In this document: positions 23,668 through 31,787 of the stretch, one piece after another
How positions within the stretch are numbered: the first letter of the stretch is position 1
Layout: each line of letters opens with the position of its first letter
Source: a virus
IMG/VR virus record: IMGVR_UViG_3300040807_001487
Location: 1 to 64,000 of that record
Strand: one strand, 5' to 3'
DNA: 64,000 bases
The notes under the pieces: generated by a model
Told to the model about the DNA's origin: nothing
Database searches by the model: none
Seen by the model: the letters and a program-made list of their open reading frames with translations, nothing else
Translations under genes and position numbers: made by a program

Positions 23668-24364
23668 AATAAAGAATAGAAGAAAAGCTATTAATGAAGA
23701 ATTTACAACCTTCATTATCATTGCTGACTCTCCTATTTACAGAATGAAGTCTTACGGACCAGTTCCGTTAATAGAAATAAAAAATAAGAAACTTATTGAT
23801 TATCAGATAGAGGCGATCACCAAAACATACAAAAACTACGAGATTATTCTGTGTGTTGGATTTGAGTCAAACAAGGTTACTAAGTACATAAAATCAAAAT
23901 ATAGTAAGCACAACATAAGAATAATAGAAAATACAAACTATCAGGATACTAGCTCCTGTGAATCTTTAAGACTATCTCTAAACAACACAACGAATGGCAA
24001 GGTGTTCATTATTGATGGTAATCTTTTTTTTAACTACAAGATATTAAAGCTTAAGAACAAAGAGGACAATATAGCATATGTTACAGAAGGTCAGTCAAAA
24101 GACTTTGACATAGGAATAAATATTAATGAACATAAGTGTGCAGAATTCTTTTGCTTTGGGGCCAAACATAGCTGGTCAGAAATATCATACTTGGGAGATA
24201 TGCAAGCTGTTAGCAGCTTGAATAAAATATTATACAACGACACCTTCAAGCGAAAGTTTATATTTGAAGCTTTAAACGCGATTATAGGTATGAATAAAAT
24301 CAAGTTCACGGTTGTCAATCATAGCAATGAGATATGGAAAATCAACAAGCCAAGAGGAACATAG
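23618..24364 (+). CDS. Nucleotidyltransferase-like protein (sugar/choline-phosphate type)
   Basis: The 248-residue protein has the pattern of sugar-phosphate or choline-phosphate nucleotidyltransferases: FIIIADSPIYRMKSYGPVPL, then LIDYQIEAITKTYKNYEIIL and CVGFESNKVTKYI, an E-N-T-N-Y...S-S-C-E-S-L acceptor motif, and VFIIDGNLFF where family members carry the metal-binding aspartate. The normally glycine-rich GxGxR loop at the N-terminus is altered, so activity is uncertain. In context it could make an activated sugar or alcohol for the transferases in this cluster. Confidence 0.6.
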   Translation: MPNPATKKKKQKIRTTEIKNRRKAINEEFTTFIIIADSPIYRMKSYGPVPLIEIKNKKLIDYQIEAITKTYKNYEIILCVGFESNKVTKYIKSKYSKHNIRIIENTNYQDTSSCESLRLSLNNTTNGKVFIIDGNLFFNYKILKLKNKEDNIAYVTEGQSKDFDIGININEHKCAEFFCFGAKHSWSEISYLGDMQAVSSLNKILYNDTFKRKFIFEALNAIIGMNKIKFTVVNHSNEIWKINKPRGT

Positions 24365-24365
24365 A

Positions 24366-25196
24366 ATGAATATTTTAATAGATAATTTTGTAACAAAAGA
24401 AGATACTCAGTGTCTATATCTCTATCATGAGCTAAAGAAGATGCAAGACGCGAATGTGTATTATTGGCCGAATAAAAATATTAGCACATATGATATTTTT
24501 GATGACACAAATCCTGATATATTTATATCTCATGTTGGCGCTATTAATTTTGAACTAGCCTCTTACCTTGATGATAATAAACAAAAAGACAAGTTGATAA
24601 TTGTTTTGTCAACATATGGGGTAACTCCCGAATCTATAATCCAACTAGAACACCATGTAGAAAAAGAGCAAAAACTATTTCTTATGCATGAAGGAAAATT
24701 AAACAGCAGAAAACTAAAGACCATCAAGGTTAATCAATGTGTAGACCCTAACTTGAAACAATTAAAATTTGAATACAGCAACATTGATACTGGTTACTTT
24801 GTGAAGAGTAATTCAGACATAAAAGAAAAAAACGGATGCTATCATCATATATCTAACATAGCTGATAATGCAGACATTTGCTTAGAAGAGAAAAGTATGG
24901 GAAGTATGTATAATAATTACAAACGCATAATTTTTAAAAATCTAAGTCAGTTTAATCAGTCGTTCTTCGATGCTATATATTACGGCGGTGAGGTTTATTA
25001 CACATCTGATGATAAATCTATTGATGACATAAGCGAAAAAATGTTTGGACAAGTATTAAACATAAATAATAAAAGCGTAGATTTTGATAGAGTAAAAAAC
25101 ATCGTCAAAGAAAAACATATGCCAAAGAACAGACTTAAAACTATAATGTCACAGTTACCAATAAATCAAAACTTATTCAACAAGGTGGATCAATGA
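24366..25196 (+). CDS. Hypothetical protein, possibly GT-B-like
   Basis: The 276-residue protein begins MNILIDNFVTKEDTQCLYLY, like the N-terminal strand-helix of GT-B enzymes. It contains PDIFISHVGAIN, KLIIVLSTYGVTPES and a C-terminal half with QFNQSFFDAIYYGGEVYYTS that recalls the donor-side helix where GT4 enzymes have E-x7-E. The catalytic residues are not obvious. The ATG was chosen at 24366 because it follows GGAAC and matches the spacing in the cluster. Confidence 0.45.
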   Translation: MNILIDNFVTKEDTQCLYLYHELKKMQDANVYYWPNKNISTYDIFDDTNPDIFISHVGAINFELASYLDDNKQKDKLIIVLSTYGVTPESIIQLEHHVEKEQKLFLMHEGKLNSRKLKTIKVNQCVDPNLKQLKFEYSNIDTGYFVKSNSDIKEKNGCYHHISNIADNADICLEEKSMGSMYNNYKRIIFKNLSQFNQSFFDAIYYGGEVYYTSDDKSIDDISEKMFGQVLNINNKSVDFDRVKNIVKEKHMPKNRLKTIMSQLPINQNLFNKVDQ

Positions 25197-25621
25197 ACGT
25201 AGGATTTTATTTAAATCATTTGTCTGACGACGAAGTTGTTAAGGGGTTGTGCGAAGAAATTTACGCTGGACTTCAATCTGAGGCAATAAAAGATGCGGCG
25301 GTATTTTTTGACAATGCTGCACCCTGTAGATTCAATATACCGTGTGCAACATATAACTCTTGTGATATGTGGTCTTTTGAAGGGAGTTTAGTTGTGTCAA
25401 GTCAAGCCGCTTGCGCAAAAGCTTCTAGTATAGTAAACAATACAAATATATATTACTACTACGGATTAGAAAAGATACAGCCAATACATCTACTTACAAT
25501 GAAAAAAGTAAATGTTATATGTAACAACGACGAGTCTTACAGAGAATTTAAAAGATTAACAAATTCTGAACCAAAGGGAATTTCATATAACTATAAAGGT
25601 ATCATAAAGGTGCTGCAATGA
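25193..25621 (+). CDS. Hypothetical protein, 142 residues
   Basis: The sequence begins MNVGFYLNHLSDDEVVKGLC and has two further hydrophobic strands (SLVVSSQAACAKAS, NIYYYYGLEKI) followed by KVNVICNNDESYREF. A single alpha/beta domain is likely. It overlaps its neighbours by four bases each. No family recognised. Confidence 0.5.
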   Translation: MNVGFYLNHLSDDEVVKGLCEEIYAGLQSEAIKDAAVFFDNAAPCRFNIPCATYNSCDMWSFEGSLVVSSQAACAKASSIVNNTNIYYYYGLEKIQPIHLLTMKKVNVICNNDESYREFKRLTNSEPKGISYNYKGIIKVLQ

Positions 25622-26385
25622 ATGAAACAGAAGTAGTCAAGCTGTATACAAAACAAAATAAAAGCACATACGAAATAGCCGAACTGTTTAAGACTTATCC
25701 AAATAAAATTAGGAGAGTCTTGATTAAACATGGGGTTTCACTGAAGGACAAAAGCCAAGCGCAGAAAAACGCACTAAAGTCTGGAGCAGCAAAAATTCCA
25801 ACAGAGGGTAAGAAAAGAAGCAAAGAAGAAAAACTAAAAATAAGTTCTAGCCTAAAAAAGAGATGGGATAATCTAGACGAAAATACATATCAGAAATATG
25901 TCAATATGGCTAGACAGCGTTGGAACAATATGTCAATAGAAGACAAAGAAGCAATGAAACATAGTGGAATGAAGGCAATCAGAGATGCTAGTAAAAATGG
26001 ATCGAAACTAGAAAGATATATAGAATATGAGCTATCTGCATCTGGCTATACCGTTTTGATTCATCAAAAAAACATCCTCCCAAACCGTTACCTTGAGGTA
26101 GATTTGTATTTACCCAACCTGAAGACTATAATAGAAGTAGACGGGCCATCTCATTTTCTGCCAATTTGGGGCGAAGAAAGACTGCACAAACAAATTAAAG
26201 CGGATCAGGACAAAACGGGCTTGATTTTGAGCAAGGGTTTCGTTATATTGAGAGTCAAGCATGTCAAGGACTCTCTAGCCTTGGCTACTAAAGAAGATCT
26301 TAAGAATAAGATTTTAGGAATATTGCGTGATATTGAGTCAAAATTCCCAGAAGAGTCCAAGAGGTACATTGAAATTGAAGTATGA
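25618..26385 (+). CDS. Homing-endonuclease-like protein (HTH + NUMOD + VSR-type nuclease)
   Basis: The 255-residue protein has three modules. An N-terminal HTH (YTKQNKSTYEIAELFKTYPN and VRRVLIKHGVSL-like residues up to about 40) is followed by a NUMOD3-like basic stretch (KRSKEEKLKISSSLKKRWDN). The C-terminal domain is a PD-(D/E)XK nuclease with LEVDLYLPNLKTIIEVDGPS, H, and KGFVILRVKH as catalytic core. This order is typical of phage-borne mobile endonucleases. It sits directly upstream of the annealing-protein-like gene and may spread that locus. Confidence 0.75.
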   Translation: MNETEVVKLYTKQNKSTYEIAELFKTYPNKIRRVLIKHGVSLKDKSQAQKNALKSGAAKIPTEGKKRSKEEKLKISSSLKKRWDNLDENTYQKYVNMARQRWNNMSIEDKEAMKHSGMKAIRDASKNGSKLERYIEYELSASGYTVLIHQKNILPNRYLEVDLYLPNLKTIIEVDGPSHFLPIWGEERLHKQIKADQDKTGLILSKGFVILRVKHVKDSLALATKEDLKNKILGILRDIESKFPEESKRYIEIEV

Positions 26386-26396
26386 AAGGAACTATT

Positions 26397-27167
26397 ATGT
26401 TTGTAGAGTCAGATGAACAAGACCTTTTCCAAGGAGTTGAAGAATTGAGTACACCATCAAATACAGATACGTCGGTTAAAAATGTAATTCTAGATGATGC
26501 CCCCTCCATGTTGTCTCCAGAGTGGCACGATTACGCTATGACGCTGTTTGCGGAGGATGAGCTAATGAATGGCCACCCTTTAGTAAACGGGCTTAGGAGA
26601 GTCGCAGAGCTTGTTCTAGGGCCAATCGCCTTTAGTGGTCCAACTTGGGTCAAACCAACAGAACGAGACGATCATCACGGTCGCGCAACTGTCATATTTA
26701 CAGTAGAATTTGCAAACGGAATTAAGTGTGCAGAAGTGGCAGACTCTTGGGAAGGTAATACAGATGACACATTTTGCGCATTTGCTGTCGCCATCGCTAG
26801 CACTAGGGCAGAAGCTAGAGCGTTGCGAAAAGTGCTAAAGATTAAGGGTGTCGCAGCAGAAGAACTAACTAAAAAAGACACAGCAAAGATTGTTCGTGAT
26901 ATTTCCAAGCAGAAAGAAAGCACATCTGGGGATTATGACGATCAGGGTAGGATGAGCGATGCACAATATAACTTTATTGATATTAAGTGCAAGCAGCTAA
27001 ATATTGACGGAGGAAAGCTATTTAAGGAAGTGTTTGATGTCGATCAAAACCGCAAGGTTTCTAAGAAGGTCGCCAGCGATATCATTGATCGTCTTAATGA
27101 ATATCAACGCGACAAGGGTTCAATCCCAGAAAGTATTATTGGCTATAACGAAGAGTGGAGATCATAA
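26397..27167 (+). CDS. Possible single-strand annealing protein (Rad52/ERF-like)
   Basis: The 256-residue protein has no exact family match that I can be sure of, but key features recall Rad52/ERF-type annealing proteins. There is a central beta-rich part (ATVIFTVEFANGIKCAEVAD) and then AVAIASTRAEARALRKVLKI, similar to the helix signature in those families. The C-terminal helical domain (SDAQYNFIDIKCKQLNIDGG, then KVASDIIDRLNEY) resembles the small partner-binding domain at their end. AAAGGA at 26385-26390 sets the start at ATG 26397 rather than 26382. It would anneal strands made by the Cas4-like nuclease. Confidence 0.5.
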   Translation: MFVESDEQDLFQGVEELSTPSNTDTSVKNVILDDAPSMLSPEWHDYAMTLFAEDELMNGHPLVNGLRRVAELVLGPIAFSGPTWVKPTERDDHHGRATVIFTVEFANGIKCAEVADSWEGNTDDTFCAFAVAIASTRAEARALRKVLKIKGVAAEELTKKDTAKIVRDISKQKESTSGDYDDQGRMSDAQYNFIDIKCKQLNIDGGKLFKEVFDVDQNRKVSKKVASDIIDRLNEYQRDKGSIPESIIGYNEEWRS

Positions 27168-27499
27168 TGAAGCTTTTATATACAAGTAAGAATGGCAGAC
27201 TACAGGTAGAACTAGAAGGTGAATCACAAAGAGATCTATTTTCAGAACTAAATAGATTTCAAGAAGTCTTTGAGGAAACTACCTGCGGAAAGTGTCAGGC
27301 TGATGATCCAAGGTGGGTTGTCCGCACAGTAGACGACAACCAATACCATGAAGTTAAGTGTGGTTCCTGTGGGGCAAAGCTTGCCTTTGGTTCACACAAA
27401 AAGGGTGGTGGGCTATTTCCCAAGCGTAAGGATGGTGACACTTGGCTACCAGATGGTGGCTGGCAAAAGTGGAACTCAAAGACGAAGAGTATGGAATAA
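27167..27499 (+). CDS. Small zinc-ribbon protein
   Basis: The 110-residue protein has two CxxC pairs (CGKC at 39-42 and CGSC at about 65-68) separated by a short beta segment (RWVVRTVDDNQYHEVK), the layout of a zinc ribbon. This is followed by a basic GGGLFPKRKDGDTWLPDGGW tail that could touch nucleic acid. It overlaps the stop of the annealing-like gene by one base. It is the last gene of the plus arm, just before the convergent terminator. Confidence 0.65.
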   Translation: MKLLYTSKNGRLQVELEGESQRDLFSELNRFQEVFEETTCGKCQADDPRWVVRTVDDNQYHEVKCGSCGAKLAFGSHKKGGGLFPKRKDGDTWLPDGGWQKWNSKTKSME

Positions 27500-27535
27500 A
27501 AAAGACAGGGGGCAGAAATGCCCCCTTTTTCTTTC
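27498..27535. terminator. Bidirectional rho-independent terminator at the convergence point
   Basis: A perfect 7-bp stem (GGGGGCA at 27508-27514 with TGCCCCC at 27519-27525) closes a GAAA tetraloop. A T-run follows on the plus strand (27526-27530, then C and three T) and an A-run precedes it (about 27497-27503), which reads as a U-run on the minus strand. It can therefore stop transcripts arriving from both arms. Confidence 0.92.
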
Positions 27536-27544
27536 AATTTACTA

Positions 27545-28279
27545 CTATTCTAAATATTCCATTGTTACGTATAAGCCGTACTCTGTTTTGCTACCAATAG
27601 TAACGGGTTCAGAGCTTAAAGCTAAATACCAATCATGTGTTTGAGATTGATGAGAAGCGCCATCATAAGAACTAGCACCAAATGATGACTCAGCTTCTGA
27701 TAAACTGTTTGTGCCACCATCGCCGGGGGAAGGTGTTAATTCCATGTCTTCCATAGCGTTGGATGGGTCAAATTCAAACCATTTATTGTCATCTGGATAC
27801 GCTCTGTGTGCTAGCTGTGAAATAGTCTGATTATTGTTTGGATGTCTAGCTTCGTAAACACTTGTCACAACATCTACGGCGTGTTCGTCTATGTTCTGGC
27901 GATTAAAAATACGAAGTTTGCAGTTTTGAACTCTAACAGCAGTGGTTTCATGCTCAAATCTGATGTTTAGTGGGCATGACATATTTGGTAAACTGCTTAG
28001 ATTAGTCGGTGTTCCACCGTTGATTGCCACAGTACCCTCAGTTTCAGCATCTCCAAGAATGCTAACAGCGGTGTTATTAAGCTGTACACCCTGAGCAGTA
28101 CCAACATCATTGGTTACATATGTCTGATTTTGCTGAGATCCAACAGGAACAGAAACTCTAAAACCGTTCCCGTAAAAACCAATGCCAGATCCAGCAGCGT
28201 GATCTATAAGGTTTGATGTGTCACTAACATCGCCACTCTGTGGCTTCACGTTAGCATAAAATTTAATTGAAGGCATCAT
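27545..28279 (-). CDS. Putative virion protein
   Basis: The 244-residue protein has a beta-rich, polar composition with many N, T, S and G residues, as expected for a phage fibre, decoration or minor tail protein. Segments such as IGFYGNGFRVSVPVGS and LNIRFEHETTAVRV look like beta sandwich strands. It is the last gene of the minus arm and has its own AAGGAGAAT ribosome site and a candidate promoter upstream. No family recognised. Confidence 0.55.
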   Translation of the reverse strand: MMPSIKFYANVKPQSGDVSDTSNLIDHAAGSGIGFYGNGFRVSVPVGSQQNQTYVTNDVGTAQGVQLNNTAVSILGDAETEGTVAINGGTPTNLSSLPNMSCPLNIRFEHETTAVRVQNCKLRIFNRQNIDEHAVDVVTSVYEARHPNNNQTISQLAHRAYPDDNKWFEFDPSNAMEDMELTPSPGDGGTNSLSEAESSFGASSYDGASHQSQTHDWYLALSSEPVTIGSKTEYGLYVTMEYLE

Positions 28280-28305
28280 ATTCTCCTTGTAAATTGAAAG
28301 AGTTC

Positions 28306-28324
28306 TAGTAATATATACACGAAA
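28306..28324 (-). promoter_or_regulatory. Candidate late promoter element (copy 1)
   Basis: In minus-strand reading the gap contains TAATTTCGTGTATATA, about 33 bases before the start of the last virion gene. A nearly identical element with the same GTGTATATA core stands in front of the tail tube gene. Both are in the only roomy gaps of the virion arm, so this may be the phage late promoter motif. Confidence 0.5.
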
Positions 28325-31300
28325 TTAGCCAGCACCTATGTCTAAATCTACGTATTGTGTGTATCCAGCTGTTTGTGACAGCGGGACCAAATCTACGTGT
28401 CCAACGTCATTGGCGTAAAATAGGAATAAATCATATAAATTGCTGGCATTTGGATTGGTGATTCCTATGGTTGTAGACTTGCTGCCATACAAAACGCCGT
28501 CTTCACCATTTGATTTTGGTAAACAGTTTACTTCGCCATGCTTTTTTGGATAATTTGTCTCATACAGTTTGTCATACACAATCCCAGTATGGAATAATAT
28601 AACTGCATCATTTATCCTAATTGGAGCGCCATACAGCGTATTTTCTGGATTTTGTGGATCAGCAAAAGAAATCGAGAAATCTGACGGTAAATATCCTTCG
28701 CCCTGCTCTATTACCTCAAATGATTTAATAGATCCAGCCTCTGCTTCTGTAATTTTTATTTTTACAGAGTTTGCTTTGCCAAGATTTTTAAATTCTGCTT
28801 CGCTGACAAAATTTGTACCACCCTCAATAATTGTATAATTAGACGAATTGATACCAATAACACGACGCAAGTGCCTAAAGCCAAAGTTTTCATTAACCAT
28901 CATGCCTCTGCACACCGTATTAACCCTCCATTCCTCATATGGCCTTAAGATTGCCAAGGTTTCCTCATCGCTTGGCCCACTAGCAACACCTCTGCTATTT
29001 ATAAGTTGACCAACTGAAACTATCTGATTGTCTAAATCTGGCTCAAGAGGATTTCCAAAAGTGGGAACTCTAAAATCTACATCATAACTTATTGTATCTA
29101 CTGTCCTTTCATATTTTATTGCAACAAGACTAGACGTTGATTGGCTAGAAGGTATCCAATCATCTATGTCGGCTTTCACCCCTTCGTCTATTAATGAAGA
29201 TTCCGCAAAAGTTGCTAGCTTACCAGATGTAAAATGTAAAGGCTGGAAATATCTAACATCATAAATAGTGTCTTCGTCTGGCCAGTGGTCATATATCTTG
29301 GCGCGAAGCGTACTACCACCCCAAACATCTGGTAAAATGGTGCTTTGGCTTCCCCACTGTGGAAAACCATATGTACGTATCGCGTTACTGCCTCCACCAA
29401 AAGCAAAACCTCCACCAATTGGCAATATACTAATTGGACTAACTTGGCCTCCAGTAACGCTAGTAAATTTAGGTAAGCCGAGATTGTAATTAGCATCAAA
29501 CTGGACAGATGCACCACCGCCAACCTTGATAGTATTTTTACCAGCTGTAATTCCTAGTAAATTAGAGCCTTCATACGCTTCGCCTCTAGGATCTTCGTCT
29601 ATGTCAAACGGAGATCCAACAGGTACGCCAAGCGGCATTGATCTTGGTTTTTGTTGAACTTGCTGGTCCCAAGGTATTGGAGATGTGTATCCATCTGGAA
29701 CGATTAGCCCCTCTCTGTCTTTCATTGCGCCAAATATTTGATCGTATTTATTTATGCCACTATCTAAAACAGAAAATGCATCACCGCTATTTTCAACCAT
29801 AGCCCAAGAAAGTGGAATGATTTGTAATTTATTTTTTGTTACCGGCTCAAGATCGTAAAACGAAGAGCCGTCTCCAGCTACACTAATCCAAGAATATCTC
29901 TCATTAGAATATCTATATTGGTTATACGCAATTGCGAAATTGTCGGTCGTGGATTCAATATCAGATAAAATCCTAAGACTTTCTATTGGTGAACCATTAA
30001 CGCCGAATGGAGATGCGTTTAAGGCTATATCTGCTGGAAGTTGATAAAAATTAAAATCAAAATCATCATCAAACATACCCCCAGTAGTACTTTGATCATA
30101 ATCTGAGCTTGTAATATTTAAACTGGGATCACTACCGAAAAAGCTTGTGAGTCCATTGTATTGCACATCTATGTTTTTGTCATTAATCGCCAAAGTTCTA
30201 CTTGAGGCAAAACCCTCTGGAAATAATGGCCCCCACCAAAGACCTATTTCCGACATAACTTCTGCGACAGATGGAGCTTCTGAACCGTTTGGTATAACTC
30301 TATTGTTTCTGCCTATAATATTTCCAAGCTGATTTGTTCCACCCATATGAGATCCAACCATGTCAAAGCTGGTGGTCTCCATATATTTTGTACTTGGAGT
30401 AAATTGTATATCATCTATATTTTCTGGAAAATCTGCTTCTGCTATATTAACATTTTCAAGTGAGACAGACGGTGAAGCATTAAGCTTTGCTAATAAGTTA
30501 ATATCATTGATTCCGTCCATAGATAGCGCTTCATCTGCAAACAAGTTGTTGAGATCTCTATAAAACATAACTTTCATTCTTGAAGCGTAAGCATCTCCAA
30601 AAACAAGGATTTCATAACCGCCGCCATCTCCAGTTTTGTAATAATTATCATCTAATAAGAATGAATCAGAATTTACCATCATCTTTTTGAATGACCATTT
30701 GCCAAACTTAAGTCCCGGAGGTTCTAACGTTTGTTCTCCGAAGTCTATTAGTATCCACTCGTTGTCTATTAACATACAAAGAACAACGTCGTTTTGTTTA
30801 AAAGATTTAGCCGCCCTATTTACAACCCTGATTTTTTCTTTTTTGAAAGAAGTCTTATCTATGATATTTGGACCAAAAGTATGCGGATTGCCATTATGAA
30901 CTGTCATCGGTATTGCAAAACCCGTTGTAAAAGCAGATGTATAATATAACGAATCGGGATTATACAGATCAGAAGAAGAAAGATTGTCAATATTATTCAT
31001 ATCGATCTGTGGTATCGGAGCGGGGTCAATGTCTTGTATCAACCTTGCTAATATTACTTGTGTTCCAGACTCGAAATACCCAAGACCTTCATTGTATGAT
31101 AATCTCAATTTGGCAGCAACTTTTGCCGATTGGTCATCTTGATCAATACTAAATTTGCTTTTATTCTGAACTTTGTAAAAACCTATATTGTCTTTGTCTT
31201 TTTGTTCTTCTGTAAGTCCGAAGTGGTATTTTCTTCCAGTTGGTATTCTTGGTATGGCAGAGATTTTAGGATCTCCATTAATTGCCAAATCTCTTGAATT

Positions 31301-31786
31301 ATTTCTCTTTTGCCTATTCTGAAAGTGCAGCTTGTAAAGTGGGCCGCTGTTACCAAAAGGATAAAAATGAATACAGCCGTGTAAACTTTTTTGGACATCT
31401 TTAATGATATTTAACTTATCTTGATTTGCGGCGTTGATAGTATCTGCTATCTGAGACGCATCGTGAGCATCAACAAGTTCAGTCAAATTTTTGTTATAAT
31501 CTTTTTTCTCATAACTTCCTGTTTCTTGATTAAACAAAAAATAGTAAGAAATTGTTTCACTTTCATTTCCGGTGATTTTATTTTGTATATCTCTTATGTC
31601 TTGAGCGTCAAACGAATGTGTGCATTTAAAGGACTGTTTAGCTAAATTGTATACCGACTCATCAGACAAAAATTCATTGACAGCATCTTTTGAAAATGAA
31701 ACAATGCCTAAATTATTGCAAGCCAGATCGTCTGTGCTGTAAGAATGAAATCCAGCATTTGTATTATTTAGTAATCCTTTAAACAT
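28325..31786 (-). CDS. Large tail/baseplate-region virion protein, 1153 residues
   Basis: This is a large beta-rich protein with many G, S, N, D and aromatic residues, no signal peptide and no membrane segment. The N-terminal 200 residues are mixed alpha/beta (VYNLAKQSFKCTHSFDAQDI), and the remainder shows long beta-rich stretches. It starts two bases from the end of the upstream 1527-residue gene and probably belongs to the same tail-tip assembly. I recognise no enzyme or fold signature. Confidence 0.55.
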   Translation of the reverse strand: MFKGLLNNTNAGFHSYSTDDLACNNLGIVSFSKDAVNEFLSDESVYNLAKQSFKCTHSFDAQDIRDIQNKITGNESETISYYFLFNQETGSYEKKDYNKNLTELVDAHDASQIADTINAANQDKLNIIKDVQKSLHGCIHFYPFGNSGPLYKLHFQNRQKRNNSRDLAINGDPKISAIPRIPTGRKYHFGLTEEQKDKDNIGFYKVQNKSKFSIDQDDQSAKVAAKLRLSYNEGLGYFESGTQVILARLIQDIDPAPIPQIDMNNIDNLSSSDLYNPDSLYYTSAFTTGFAIPMTVHNGNPHTFGPNIIDKTSFKKEKIRVVNRAAKSFKQNDVVLCMLIDNEWILIDFGEQTLEPPGLKFGKWSFKKMMVNSDSFLLDDNYYKTGDGGGYEILVFGDAYASRMKVMFYRDLNNLFADEALSMDGINDINLLAKLNASPSVSLENVNIAEADFPENIDDIQFTPSTKYMETTSFDMVGSHMGGTNQLGNIIGRNNRVIPNGSEAPSVAEVMSEIGLWWGPLFPEGFASSRTLAINDKNIDVQYNGLTSFFGSDPSLNITSSDYDQSTTGGMFDDDFDFNFYQLPADIALNASPFGVNGSPIESLRILSDIESTTDNFAIAYNQYRYSNERYSWISVAGDGSSFYDLEPVTKNKLQIIPLSWAMVENSGDAFSVLDSGINKYDQIFGAMKDREGLIVPDGYTSPIPWDQQVQQKPRSMPLGVPVGSPFDIDEDPRGEAYEGSNLLGITAGKNTIKVGGGASVQFDANYNLGLPKFTSVTGGQVSPISILPIGGGFAFGGGSNAIRTYGFPQWGSQSTILPDVWGGSTLRAKIYDHWPDEDTIYDVRYFQPLHFTSGKLATFAESSLIDEGVKADIDDWIPSSQSTSSLVAIKYERTVDTISYDVDFRVPTFGNPLEPDLDNQIVSVGQLINSRGVASGPSDEETLAILRPYEEWRVNTVCRGMMVNENFGFRHLRRVIGINSSNYTIIEGGTNFVSEAEFKNLGKANSVKIKITEAEAGSIKSFEVIEQGEGYLPSDFSISFADPQNPENTLYGAPIRINDAVILFHTGIVYDKLYETNYPKKHGEVNCLPKSNGEDGVLYGSKSTTIGITNPNASNLYDLFLFYANDVGHVDLVPLSQTAGYTQYVDLDIGAG

Positions 31787-31787
31787 A

